Of a DNA stretch of 64,000 nt, positions 34,095-46,922 are shown piece by piece (the first letter of the stretch is position 1; each line of letters begins with the position of its first letter). A program made the position numbers and the translations under genes. The notes under the pieces are model-generated. The model was not told the DNA's origin. It made no database searches and saw nothing but the letters and a program-made list of their open reading frames with translations. The DNA is from Elymus sibiricus. Lineage: Eukaryota > Streptophyta > Magnoliopsida > Poales > Poaceae. The stretch spans positions 399,803,630-399,867,629 of the forward strand of contig CM077668.1 in assembly GCA_039707655.1 (NCBI GenBank), in the 5' to 3' direction.

Positions 34095-35501
34095 TGATAA
34101 CCCACAAGTATAGGGGATCGCAACAGTTTTCGAGGGTAGAGTATTCAACCCAAATTTATTGATTCGACACAAGGGGAGCCAAAGAATATTTGCAAGTATT
34201 AGCAGTTGAGTTGTCAATTCAACCACACCTGGAGACTAAATATCTGCAGCGGAGTGATCAGTAGCACAGTAGTATGATAGTTTGCTAGCAGTAGTAATAA
34301 TAGTAACAGTAGCAGTAACGGTAGCAGTAGTAGTTTTGTAGCAATTGTGACAGCAGTAACTTAGCAAAGAACAATATGTGAAAAACTCGTAGGCATTGGA
34401 TCGGTGATTATGTTGGATAACATTCATCATGTAACAGTCATAACCTAGTGCGACACAGAACTAGCTTCAATTCATCAATGTAATGTAGACATGTATTCCG
34501 TATATAGTCATACGTGCTTGCGATAAGAACTTGCATGACATCTTTTGTCCTACCCTCCCGTGGCAGCGGGGTCCATAAGGAAACTAAGGGATATTAAGGC
34601 CTCCTTTTAATGGAGAACCGGAACAAAGCATTAACACTTCGTGAATACATGAACTCCTCAAACTATGGCAATCACCGGAAAGAATCCCAATTATTGTCAC
34701 CTTGGGGTATGCGGATCATAACACATAGCAGGTGCATATAACTTGTAAGATCGGATCAAGAACACAAATATATTCATGAAAACATAAAGGGTTCAGATCT
34801 GAAATCATGGCACTCGGGCCCTAGTGACAAGCATTAAGCATAGCAATGTCATAGCAACATCAATCTCAGAACATAGTGGATACTAGGGATCAAGCCCTAA
34901 CAAAACTAACTCGATTACATGATAAATCTCATCCAACTCATCACCGTCCAGCAAGCCTACGAAGGAATTACTCACTCCCGGTGGTGAGCATCATGAAATT
35001 GGTGATGAAGGATGGTTGATGATGACGATGCCGGAAGATCCCCCTCTCAGGAGCCCCAAACGGACTACAGATCTGGCCTCTCAATGAAGAACAGGAGGTG
35101 GCGGCGGCTCTGTATCATGAAATGCAATAAAACTTCCTCTCTTATTTTTTTCTCTGGAATTGTGAATTTATAGGCCAAAGATTAGGGTCCGCGGAGCCAC
35201 GTGGGCCCCACGAGCCACCAGGGCTCGCCTGGGGGGGGGGTGGTGCGCCCTGGTGCCTCGTGGGCACTGGGTGGCCCCCCTCCAGTGGGTCTTGGTTCTA
35301 GTATTTTTTATTTATTCCATAAAAAATCTCCAAAAAGTTTCATCCAATTCCAAGAACTTTTATTTCTGCACAAAAAACAACACCATGGTAGTTCTGCTGA
35401 AAACAGCGTCAGTCCGGGTTAGTTCTAGTCAAATCATGCAAATTAGGGGCCAAAACAAGAGCAAAAGTGTTTGGAAAACTAGATACGACAGAGATGTATC
35501 A
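34095..35501 (-). repeat. 3' LTR of a further LTR element (minus)
   Basis: It starts TGATAACCCACAAGTATAGG and ends GAGATGTATCA, and is 1407 bp. It is followed on the right by ACTCCCCCAAGCTTAACTC, a polypurine tract on the minus strand, so this is the 3' LTR. Its terminus (TGATACATCTC...GTATC) resembles those of A, B, C and family 2. Confidence 0.75.
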
Positions 35502-36272
35502 ACTCCCCCAAGCTTAACTCATTGCTTGTCCTCAAGCAATTCAGTTGACAAACTGAAAGTGATAAAGAAAAACTTTTACAAACACTTTTGTTCTTGTATC
35601 TATATATATGCTTAAATAGTACCCAAGTTTTCAGCAAAGATTATAACTAACCAAGCAAATGATAACTCTTAGAACTTATATTCACTCATATCAATGGCAT
35701 AATCAACTAGCGAGCAATAATAAGGTATCTCAAATGCCAATACTTTGTCAAAACGATCATGATATAATATGACAACATGGTATCTCGCTAGCCCTTTCTG
35801 AGACCACAAAACATAAATGCAGAGCACCTCCAAAGTTCAAGCAGCGACTAAACATTGTAATTCATGGTAGAAGAGATCCAGTCATGATGCACACAACATT
35901 AACTGTTCACAATGCATGAGAATGACAATAGTGCTCTCAGGACTGGCGCTTATTTGAGAAGGTGATGACTCAACAATAAAAGTAAAATAACATAAAAGTA
36001 AATACATAGGCCCTTCGCAGAGGGAAGCATGGATTTGCAGAGGTGCCAGAGCTCGAAGCTTAAATCAGAGATAAATAAAATTTTGGGAGGTATGCCTTTC
36101 CTGTCAATGTCACGACCGAGAGTTTTCAATATATTCCATACTAAACACATTAGCGGCGGTTCCCAAGCGGTAAAGTAAAGTTTACTCCCCCTCCACCAAC
36201 AAACACAAGCCATGGCTAGCCGAATCCTCGGGTGCCCTCCATACCAACAACTTTCCAGGGGAGTTTGTTTTA
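35502..36272 (-). mobile_element. 3' interior of that LTR element, truncated
   Basis: It contains the conserved block GGCCCTTCGCAGAGGGAAGC at 36009-36028. The following sequence, up to the Copia LTR, is homologous to the 3' interior of element C (about 48880-49140). It has no coding capacity and ends abruptly at 36272. Confidence 0.7.
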
Positions 36273-38314
36273 TTATGTTCCATGCTATAACTGCTATGGT
36301 TCTCGAGTCTACAATATCCACGAGGCTCGGAGGGAAACTCATGTGCACGTGTGGTATAATAAACGGTAAAATGTATTCCTAGTCTTGCCTCTAAGACTGG
36401 CTCAAGTATTGCATGATGATCCTGTTTTCCTGATCATGGGCATGTCTATGCCGGCAAATTTTGAGGGCACAATGTTAGTAGAACACTTGTGTTGAATCGA
36501 CCCGAATTGATGTTATGCTATGAGATACATTCGTCACAAGTTACTGGTTAATAACACAGAGAAAGTTAACGTTTACATAATTCCTTAGACCATGAGAGTA
36601 TCGAGTTTCTTCATGCTTGCTTCATGAACTTTGGGGTTTGTTAAACGTCATCCGTAAATGGGTGGCTATTACGGCGGGTTACGGGTTCATGGAAAAGTAT
36701 GTCAAGGGACTTGATAGCTCAAGATTGGGATTTGCTCCTCCGACGATGGAGAGATATCTCTGGGCCCTCTCGGTGTTACGGTATCTACCATCGTCTGGCC
36801 AGACACATTATGATTTTATCACAGGGATGCCGGAACACGGGAACGAGAAAAGAGAACAAAACCGGTAACGAGGTAACTGGCATTGTGGACAAGTGTTGAT
36901 CCACGGGGATGCCGATGATTCTCACCTCGGGTATTTGTAACATATCACGAAGCAACAGGAATAGCACACGGCAAATTAGAGGTTCACTCGAATATTTATT
37001 CGTGTGGGTATAGGGGTCAATATGGGTGTCCACGGCTTCGATGTTGATCATTGATCGGAAAGTGTTCCGCATCATGTCTATACTTCACCGAACCTATAGG
37101 GTCACATGCTTAAAGGTCATCATCTGCTGAATTCTAGACAGGGAGTCTGAGAGAAAGTCACCGGAAAAGTTTCGGAGAGAACGGAAAAGTTCCGGAGAGA
37201 GAACACCGGAATAGTTTCGGTAAAACTGAAAAGTTGTTTCAGGGTATACCATTAAGTCAAATTGGTTTTGGCACACGCCTGGAAATTCTTGGAGGGTGCC
37301 AGAATTATTCTAGGAACTTCTGGGATTTTTCGGAGAAAAAAACCCGGAAATGTTCCGGAGCTGCCGGAACCGCTTTGTTTGCTTTTCGCAGATGAAAATC
37401 ACTAATCTGAAATTGTTTCGAAACGCATCCAAAATCATTTTAGTGGGTACTAGAATTGTTCTAAGACCCACAGAAATATTTTCGGATTTAACGGTCGCGG
37501 AAAAATGTTTCCGTGAATAGTGAAAGTGCTTTTGGGGTTACTTTTTGGAAAGCCACCTTTTAGGGCTTTTGTCAAGCTTCTAGAAGGAAAGACTTAGGGA
37601 CTAAGGAACCCCTTTTGGGAGGGTCCCACAAGGGGGTGGCCGGCCAAGGATGCTCCTCCATGGAGCTCATTTGCCTCCTCATTATGCCCTTCATGTGTGA
37701 CATTTGCATGGGCATTTTGGGTTTTTTGTGTGCCAATCCTACCCCTTGGTTTTCCTACAAATAGAGGTGGAGAGGTGCTCTCCACACTCACTCCTTTCTC
37801 ACATACAAGTGCCATGCATGATCTGGCTTCTTCTCTCCCTCCCCGCAAAATAGTTTTGTAGAGCCGAAAGGCTGTCTGGGTTCCGGTGGGAACTAGTTCT
37901 GGACGGCAAAGCCCTGCCGGATAGATGACACCGTATGTGTGCAACCCCGTAGAGAGGTCGTAGGTTCGATCTTTTTGCCCGAGGGGCTGTTCGAGAGTGC
38001 CTCCCGAAGGGCTGTCCGAGTGACCGTCCGAGTTTTGAGGGTCCTCCCGAAGGGCTGTCCGTGACACCGTCCGAGGGACTGTCCGACCGCCTCCCGGAGG
38101 GCTGTCCGACGAGCAGACAAGGGAGAACATCCTCGCGGTTGGGAGGTTGTAAATCCTAGCTGTGGGGATCTGCACCGACGATCTACATCGACTCTACTTC
38201 CGCTGCGCTACGAGTCGGTAACGATCGGATCGAAATCTTGTATGCAGTCTTCATAGTGGTCCTGGGCTGGTGCGTAGGTCGGAAAATTTTTGTTTTCTGC
38301 TGTGTTACCCCACA
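36273..38314 (+). repeat. 5' LTR of the second Copia element (start missing)
   Basis: It matches about 43676-45720 of the 3' LTR and ends TTACCCCACA. The TATA region reads CTACAAATAGAGG, changed from CTATAAATAGAGG in the 3' LTR. Repeated GGGCTGTCCGA-like units occupy about 37980-38110. Confidence 0.85.
37980..38110 (+). repeat. GC-rich minisatellite in the LTR
   Basis: About six imperfect units built on GGGCTGTCCGA / CCGTCCGAG. The same array is in the 3' LTR at about 45385-45515. Confidence 0.75.
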
Positions 38315-38315
38315 G

Positions 38316-38330
38316 TGGCATCATGAGCCG
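38316..38330 (+). promoter_or_regulatory. Primer binding site of the second Copia element
   Basis: TGGCATCATGAGCCG, one base after the LTR end, nearly identical to the site of the Angela-type element. Confidence 0.7.
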
Positions 38331-39691
38331 TGCTATGCGTAGATGCAGGTTACGATCTAGAATACATAGAGATGTATGGGTGTTGCACAATATAATTTGT
38401 AGTAGATAAGTTCTACTGCTGATAATTATTTGTGCGGGTAGCAGATGAAATATGTTACCCGATGTTCTTGTTGCTTCCCTGGAATTTGCATATTTCTGAT
38501 CTTGATAACGGCATGGTGGAGTTTCAAAGTTCTGGCAATCCGCGATCCTGATTGATCAACGAAGTGCTAACAGTTCGTTGAATTCCACCATAGTTAAAAG
38601 AAAGATAAAATTTCGCAGACGAAAGGGCAATGCAGATATGATCTGCACGGGGGTCATGCGTATGACGAAGTTAAGTATGGGGCTCGAATTTTATTATCTC
38701 GTGTTTCATACACCCCGTAAAGTTAATCTAGCGACTTGAATAATCATACTTGATGATGGACGTTGGTAGCTTCGGTTTGCTTCGAAACCTTAGAAGCCAC
38801 GTAAAATAAATTTTGCATAAACCGATTAGAGGCGTCTGACTTGGTTTTGCAGGATGACATAAGATGTGCATGTGATGTGATATAGCAGTGCTCATAATAA
38901 TTTGATTATGTATGAGATGACTATATAATGTAAATTAACATGACCTGCGTGTCATGATTCGGCATGATGGCTGGAGCCATATGATTGTCACTTTAATGAC
39001 CTGCGTGTCAACCTTAAGTAATGCACTTATTTTATTAGCTATAGAGATAGCAATATTATCTGGTGCATCGACAAGGTGGTGGCAAACTTCGCGAAGGTGA
39101 ACACCGACGCGAATGCCGAAGACGAAGAAATAAAAACTTCTCCGTCAGAAAGGGCTATACCATATCATGCTATTATGAATTGCCTGAGATGTTTATCCCT
39201 TATGATGCACCCTTTTGATTGCGCGCTAGTCGCTTTTTATTAGGGTGATCTCTCACAAAAATATCAAGTAGTTAGTGTTCTCCCAAGTGTAGCACCGTCA
39301 CGGCACCTATCTCTTCGGGGTATCACATGGATACGTGGGTACGAACGATTAGAGAAGTGTGAGGCGGGTGAGTTGAGACCTCGCAGCGAGATCACTTGGT
39401 TGTCTTGACATTCCGGAGGATCGTCCTGAGCTCGGAACACACCCATCGAAAGATGAACAAGAGTCACATAGAGATGTGATTGGCAAGTTGGCCTACCGAT
39501 TGCAATTCTCGTCACTTGAGATGGATACATCCTTGGCGTTGAATTTCAATACGGGTCTTGTATCACTCACAATCAATTATGAGAGATATTGATTTGAGTG
39601 GGAGCGCATTGTAGAATTAACTTGTTTAATTCTCAGTGCAATTAATTATGGATTTTGTCTAAAGTGAAATTTGCATAATAGTTGTAGAATA

Positions 39692-42600
39692 ATGGCTCGC
39701 GTTTTCCACCTTCCCTGTTAAAATTGAATGAACTGTTAAATATCTGGTTAAAACTTTACGGTTGGTAACGTAATGTGACGACTGTCCTCAAAAGTGCCGA
39801 GAAGGACTTTGTCCTATCGCATGCTTTTGGTATTCTCCCGCTAGTGCTATGGATAATGTGACTCTCGTCCTTCGATCCAAAAGCTAGAATTCCGTTACGA
39901 TCAAGTGCAATATGTTTGCTTCCATGAGACCCGAACTTCAAAAGTTTGGGATAGCTATGTGATATTCATGGAACTGAAAATCATTTTCAGACACAAACAA
40001 AGGCTAAAAGATATGTGATATCCAAAGAAATGTTTGTTTTGCAAACTATTAGTAAAAGTGTTTACTATGCATTTGACTAATAACAGAGGGATCCAGTAGA
40101 ATGCCTGTCATATGATGATGGTGAATAAAACAACAACTTAACAGAAAGGAAATGTCCAAAGGGTGTTAGTATGACTTACACACCTAGGAAGTCCGGGGCT
40201 GATGCCACTCTTCAAGTTGGTGCTTCTTCTGGGAGTAGGAGAATTATTGGAAGTAAAACTGTTAGAACTATAAAGGCAAAAAGAGAGAAGACTGGAATAT
40301 ACAGCTCATGTATGAAAGTCATACAAGCTATTGATGTATAGAAGGCTGGTCAAAGAAATAGTTCTTGGGAATTATGATTAAACATGTTAATCACTGATTC
40401 TTGGGTATTGTGAGTTGATCACAGAGATACCCGCTCGATTGCTTTCCGTTGCAATTCGATGCAAGAACTACTACGGCCTAAAAGACTGGCCGGAGTGAGG
40501 TTCAGATACGCGCTGGGAACATAGTAAATGTTACTATACATTCCATCGGTGTATTACCTATGTATTTATTTTCATAATTCATTTTAGAGTCTTACACACT
40601 CTAGCCCATTGCATAAGGTATCTTGCAAGAAGGTTGTTCATAAGAGAACTTTTGATGTTCGATGTTATGGATAATTAAGGGCCATACTTTCATTATGAAT
40701 GAGATGTATGTTATGAATATTGATAATAATACATTACCTCTATATTTACTTTCATAATTCATTTTAGAGTTTTACACACTCTAGCCCATTGCATAATGTT
40801 TGTTGCAAAAGGGTTGTTCATAAAAGAACAATTGTTGTTCAGTGTCATGAATAACACAAGGGCCATGCTTCCATCGTGGATGGGATGTATGTTATGAATA
40901 TTGATGGTAATATGATACATCCATAACACTGACGCTAAATGTCGCAAGACTAAGAGAATACCACACATGTGTGGCACTGCATTTGGTCACATTGGAAAAA
41001 CCCGCATGGAGAAATTCCATAATGATGGATTTTGAAGTCGTTTGATTATGAATCATCTGACACTTGCAACTTTCCTCCAAAAAGTGAAGTGACAGAAATA
41101 CCGTTCACATGCCATAAGGAACGAGCAACGAACTTATTGGTGATCATACATTTTGATGTATGTAGTCCAATAAATGTTGTTGCTAGCAGTGGATTTATCT
41201 ATCTTCATAAATGACTCAAGTAGATATATGGATATTTACTTGATGAGACGTAAGTCTGGATCTTTTGAAATCATTCATAAGGTTTTCAATATGAAGTAGA
41301 AATTATTGTAACAAGAAAATTATGTTTCTGCAAACTAGATTGCCGAAAGGAATATTTGAGTTACAAGTTTAGCGAATGTCCGATGAGTTGTGAAAAAGGT
41401 TTCATAACTTACACCTCCCGGAACACCACTGTGAGTGGAATGTCCGTGAAGAAGTAATCAAACCATTTATGACATGGTAAGATCAAAGATGACATAAATC
41501 AATTTGCCATTATCCCTTTTAACGTAATGCTTTAGAGACTGCGGCTTTTACATTGAAAAGAGCGCCATCAGGTCTGTTGAAATGACGCCATGGTATGGTA
41601 CGCCCAACCATGCTTTGTCTTTTCTTAACATTTGGAATATGGGGCTTGTGTAAAATATTTACAAACCTATTCCAAATCAGACAAGTACTACTTTGTAGGT
41701 TATCCCAAGTAATTGGGAATTCCTCCACCACTATACCGAGGCAAAAGTTTTGCCACAAAAAAACGGTATGCTTTTGAAGAAAATGGTTCTTGCAAAAAGG
41801 TGAGTGGGAGGACAGTGCAACTCGATGAGATAACAGTATCTTCGTCATCAGATCAAAGGAAAGGAACCTTGGAAGTGATTCCAGAGTTTCCTACAGCGAC
41901 TGATACGGAAGCCTCTACATAAGATGTATGGACTTCGGTCGAGCTTGCAACTGAACCACGTAGGCAAAACTCGTGCAAACCTCTCAGGTGCGCAAGCGAG
42001 ATATTGTTGTTAGACAACAGTATACCTACGATGCACAAGGAAGCATTGATGGGCCCTGACTCCGGAATTGGCTAAATGCCAATACAATCCGAGATAGTTT
42101 CCATATAAATGATTCAAGATTATATCTTGATGAACCTTTCGGAAGAATTAGAGTCTAACGAACATTAATGGAACTATAAACTGATGTGATAAAAATGTTT
42201 ATCCATAAAGCTCGACTTGTTGCAATAACAAATTCAAGGAGTTGACTACGATGAGATTGTCTCACCGTAGCGATGCGTAAAGTCAGATCAGGTTAAACTA
42301 GCAATTAATACATATTTCAATCTTGAGATATGATACATGGATGCCAAAAGGATTTCCATGAAATGGAAATACAAACTAGGACTTGTATGTGATACAGTCC
42401 GAACTGTTTTTGTCGATCCAGAGGATGCTAGTAAGTATGCAAACTTCAGAGTTCCAGCAATGGACAGAAGAGAGCAAAATGGAGTTGGAATCTTCGTTTT
42501 TGATGAAATAGTCAAAAGAGTTTGATTTCATCAATGGATAACGAAGATGCTTGTGGTTACAAGAAAGTAAGTGGGAGCATAATAATTTCTCTGAAAACCT

Positions 42601-43560
42601 TGTGTGCTTGACACATTGTTGATTGGAAATAATATTAATTTCTTGACACGAATTAGGACTTCATTAAAAATAGTTTTTCCGATGAAGTCCTTGGGCTAAG
42701 TAGCCTTGATATTAGGCATAATTATCTTCAGAGATAGAATTGCCTAATAGGCTAAGCCAAAATACATATTGACAAGATGCTCAAACAGTTTAGCATTAGA
42801 GCGCCAAGGAGTGATTCTTGCCGAAGTCACATGGAAAGAGTTTTGCAAGACTCGGTGTCCCAAAACACTGATGAGCAAAATACATGATGGAGATTCCACA
42901 CACTTTCGTGTTTGGATTAATCATGTATTCCATGGTATGTAAAACAACCAGATATGTGCAGTACTCCCAAGGAGTTGCGAGTAAAGATACCAAAGTGATC
43001 AAAGTATTGATCTTGAGACAACAGTGAAAATTGTCATTAAGTACTAAAGTAGCACTTATGACATGTTTTCTCGCAAGCAGAGATTATGAAGTGCTCGTTG
43101 TAATTAATTACATCGATACAGTCTTCATCAATGCTCCATGCGATTTTCGAGTTAAGTTAAGGGTTTTGTGTAATACACAATATAGTGGCACGGTAGTTGG
43201 AAATTGTTCCAAACAAGTTACTATGGCGATTTCTATAACAAAGGCTAAGTATGTTGACGCTTTGGAAGCGACAAAGAAGATGTTGAATCATATAGTTCAT
43301 TCATGAACTTAGTATGGTTCCAAGATGGCTTTGGTCAATGGGACACTATTGCAGATAGTTGCTCCATAGCTCAGTCTGAGGAATCAAGGTTTGACCTGTG
43401 ATTCACATATATACAAAGCCAAGTCCACCCCAAATATTAATTTTGTGAAAGCGTGAAAACGCGAGGAGATGCAAAGATACACACGGAACTGAAGTTGTCA
43501 GATCCGTTGGACATCAGGCTATACCACCAGCGAAGCATTTTTACACCGGTATGCCATAGG
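39692..43560 (+). pseudogene. Heavily decayed gag-pol of the second Copia element
   Basis: Remnants appear in the expected order but in all three frames, with many stops. Gag start MARVFHLP at 39692; protease neighbourhood SWVL near 40400; integrase pieces near 41030-41220 (DYESSDTC, ERATNLL, FDVCSPINV); reverse transcriptase-region remnants near 42180-42620; RNase H remnants near 43220-43300 (TMAISITKAKYVDALEATKK). A 180-bp tandem duplication (about 40555-40920) lies between protease and integrase. No working protein can be made. Confidence 0.8.
40555..40920 (+). repeat. 180-bp tandem duplication inside the decayed gag-pol
   Basis: TTCATAATTCATTTTAGAGT occurs at 40571 and again exactly 180 bp later at 40751. 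The sequence after each copy is similar throughout the unit (TTACACACTCTAGCCCATTG, GGTTGTTCATAA). Confidence 0.85.
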
Positions 43561-43600
43561 TGTAAAGTGCATTAGCATTGACTAGATTATTGACTCTAGT

Positions 43601-43613
43601 GCAAGTGGGAGTC
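43601..43613 (+). promoter_or_regulatory. Polypurine tract of the second Copia element
   Basis: GCAAGTGGGAGTC lies directly before the 3' LTR. Confidence 0.75.
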
Positions 43614-45720
43614 TATAGGAGATATGCCCTAGAGGCAATAATAAATGTTATTGTTTATCTCCATGTTCATAATTATGTTTATGTTCCATGCTATAACTGC
43701 TATGGTTCTCGACTCTACAATAACCACGAGGCTCGGAGGAAGACTCATATGCACGTGTGGAATAATAAACGGTAAAATGTATTCCTAGTCTGGCCTCTAA
43801 GACTAGCTCAAGTGTTGCATGATGGTTCTGTTTTCCTGATCATAGGCATGACTATGCCGGCAACTTTGAGGGCACAATCTTAGAAGAACATTTGTGTTGA
43901 ATCGACCCGAATTGATGTTATGCTATGAGATACATTCGTCACAAGTTAATGGTTAATAACACAGAGAAAGTTAACATTTGCATAATTCCTTAGACCATGA
44001 GAGTATCGAGTTTCTTCATGCTTGCTTCATGAACTTTGGGGTTTGTTAAACGTCATCCGTAAATGGGTGGCTATAACGGCGGCTTACGGGTTCATGGAAA
44101 AGTATGTCAAGGGACTTGATAGCTCGAGATTGGGATTTGCTCCTCCGACGATGGAGAGATATCTCTGGGCCCTCTCGGTGTTACGGTATCCACCATCGTC
44201 TGGCCAGACACATTGTGATTTTATCACAGGGATGCCGGAACACGGGAACGAGAAAAGAGAACAAAACCGGTAACGAGGTAACTGGCATTGTGGACAAGTG
44301 TTGATCCATGGGGATGCCGATGATTCTCACCTTGGGTATTTGTAATATATCGCGAAGCAACAGGAATAGCACACGGCAAACTGGAGGTTCACTCGAATAT
44401 TTATTCGTGTGGGTATAGGGGTCAATATGGGTGTCCACGGCTCCGATGTTGATCATTGATCGGAAAGTCTTCCGGGTCATATCTATACTTCACTGAACCT
44501 ATAGGATCACATGCTTAAGGGTCATCTATCTGCTGAATTCTAGACAGGGAGTCTGAGAGAAAGTCACCGGAAAAGTATCGGAGGCAACGGAAAAGTTTCG
44601 GAGAGAGAACACCGGAATAGTTTCGGTAAAACTGAAAAGTTGTTTCAGGGTATACCATTAAGTCAAATTGGTTTCAGCACACGCCTGGAAATTCTTGGAG
44701 GATGCCAGAATTGTTCTGGGAACTTCTGGGATTTTTTGGAGAAAAAAAACCGGAAATGTTCCGGAGCTGTCGGAACCGCTTTGTTTGCTTTTCGCGGATG
44801 AAAATCACTAATCCGAAATTGTTCCGGAACGCGTCTAAAATCATTTTAGTGGGTACTGGAATTGTTCTAAGACCCACAGAAATATTTTCGGATTTAACGG
44901 TCGCGGAAAAATGTTTCCATGTATAGTGAAAATGATTTTTGGGTTACTTTTTGGAAAGCCACCTTTTAGGGCTTTTGTCAAGCTTCTAGAAGGAAAGACT
45001 TAGGGACTAAGGAACCCCTTTTGGGAGGGTCCCACAAGGGGGTGGCCGGCCAAGGATGCTCCTCCATGGAGCTCCTTTGCCTTCCCATTATGCCCTTCAT
45101 GTGTGACATTTGCATGGGCATTTTGGGTTTTTTGTGTGCCAATCCTACCCCTTGGTTTTCCTATAAATAGAGGTGGAGAGGTGCTCTCCACACTCACTCC
45201 TTTCTCACATACAAGTGCCATGCATGATCTGGCTTCTTCTCTCCCTCCCCGCAAAATAGTTTTGTAGAGCCGAAAGGCTGTCTGGGTTCCGGTGGGAACT
45301 AGTTCTGGACTGCGAAGCCCTGCCGGATAGATGACACGGTATGTGTGCAACCCCGTAGAGAGGTCGTAGGTTTGATATTTTTTCCCGAGGGGCTGTTCGA
45401 GAGTGCCTCCTGAAGGGTTGTCCGAGTGACCGTCCGAGTTTTGAGGGTCCTCCCGAAGGGCTGTCCGTGACACCGTCCGAGGGACTGTCCGACCGCCGCC
45501 CGGAGGGCTGTCCGACGAGCAGAAAAGGGAGAACAACCTCGCAGTTGGGAGGATGTAAATCCTAGCTGCGGGGATCTGCACCGACGATGTACATCGACTC
45601 TACTTCCGCTGCGCTACGAGTCGGTAACGATCGGATCGAAACCTTGTATGAAGTCATCATAGTGGTCCTGGGCTGGTGCGTAGGTCGGAATTTTTTTGTT
45701 TTCTGCTGCGTTACCCTACA
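43614..45720 (+). repeat. 3' LTR of the second Copia element
   Basis: It starts TATAGGAGATATGCCC (terminal TG mutated to TA) and ends TTACCCTACA. The TATA box CTATAAATAG is near 45161. It shows small differences from the 5' LTR throughout, densest in the first ~220 bp. Confidence 0.85.
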
Positions 45721-46922
45721 CTTGCCCATGAGGCATGGCTCACATGTCTCAAATGATTCATAATCAAGAGATTCCAAAAGTCCATTAGCATGGAGTTTCT
45801 TCATGCGCTTTACACCAATATGACCTAAGCGGCAGTGCCACAAGTATGTGGTACTATCATGTTTAACTTTGCATCTTTTGGCATCAATATTATGAACATG
45901 TGTATCACTACGATCGAGATTCAACAAGAATAAACCATTCACCAAGGGTGCATGACCATAAAAGATATTATCCATATAAATAGAACAACCAATATTCTCT
46001 GTCTTAAATGAATAACCGTCTCGCAATAAACAAGATCCAGATATAATGTTCATGCTTAATGCAGGCACCAAATAACAATTATTCAGGTTCATAACTAATC
46101 CCAAAGGTAAACTAGAGGGAGAGTGCTGACGGCGATCACATCAACCTTGGAACCATTTCCAATGCGCATCGTCACCTCGTCCTTAGCTAGTGTCCGTTTA
46201 TTTCACTGCTCTTGTTTCGAGTTACAAATATTAGCAACCGAACCAGTATCAAATACCCAGGCGCTACTACGAGCACTAGTAAGGTACACATCAATAACAT
46301 GTATATCAAATATACCTTTGTTGACGTTGCCAGCCTTCTTATCTGCCAAGTACTTCGGGCAGTTCCGCTTCCAGTGACCAATCCCCTTGAAATAGAAGCA
46401 CTCGGTCTCAGGTTTGGGTCTAGCCTTGGGTTTTTCACGGGAGCGGCAACTGGCTTGCCATTCTTCTTGAAGTTCCCTTTCTTTCCCTTGCCTTTCTTCT
46501 TGAAACTGGTGGTCCTGTTTACCATCAACACTTGATGCTCTTTCTTGATTTCTACTTCCGCGGTCTTTAGCATCGTGAAAAGCTCAGGGATCATTTTCTC
46601 CATCCCTTGCATATTATAGTTCATCTCGAAGCCTTTGTAGCTCGGTGGCAGTGACTGGAGAACTCTGTCAATCGCTACTTCATCCGGAAGATTAACTCCC
46701 AACTAATTCAAGCGATTATAGTACCCAGACATTTTGAGTACGTGCTCACTAACGGAGTTGTTCTCCTCCATCTTACAGCTAAAGAACTTGTCGGAGGTGT
46801 CATACCTCTCAACCCGGGCATGAGCCTGAAATACCAATTTCAGCTCCTGGAACATCTGATATGCTCCGTGGTGCTCAAAACGTCTTTGGAGCCCCGGTTC
46901 TAAGCCGTAAAGCATGGCGCAC

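Larger units (their letters stand above)
36273..45720 (+). mobile_element. Second Copia-type element with decayed coding region
   Basis: It has a 5' LTR lacking its first ~60 bp, a primer site, a degenerate gag-pol, a polypurine tract and a complete 3' LTR. The LTR start (GGAGATATGCCCTAGAGGCA) relates it to the Angela group, but the LTR body is a different family. Its right end abuts an Angela-type integrase sequence and its left end a different element, so one border was lost by deletion; no target duplication can be shown. The coding region is far more damaged than the LTR pair. Confidence 0.82.

Noticed and set aside
37594..38175. A 193-codon minus-strand frame, repeated at 45000-45581
   Set aside because: It lies wholly in the two LTRs of the second Copia element, so its recurrence only reflects LTR duplication. 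It overlaps the GC-rich minisatellite and has no known motif.
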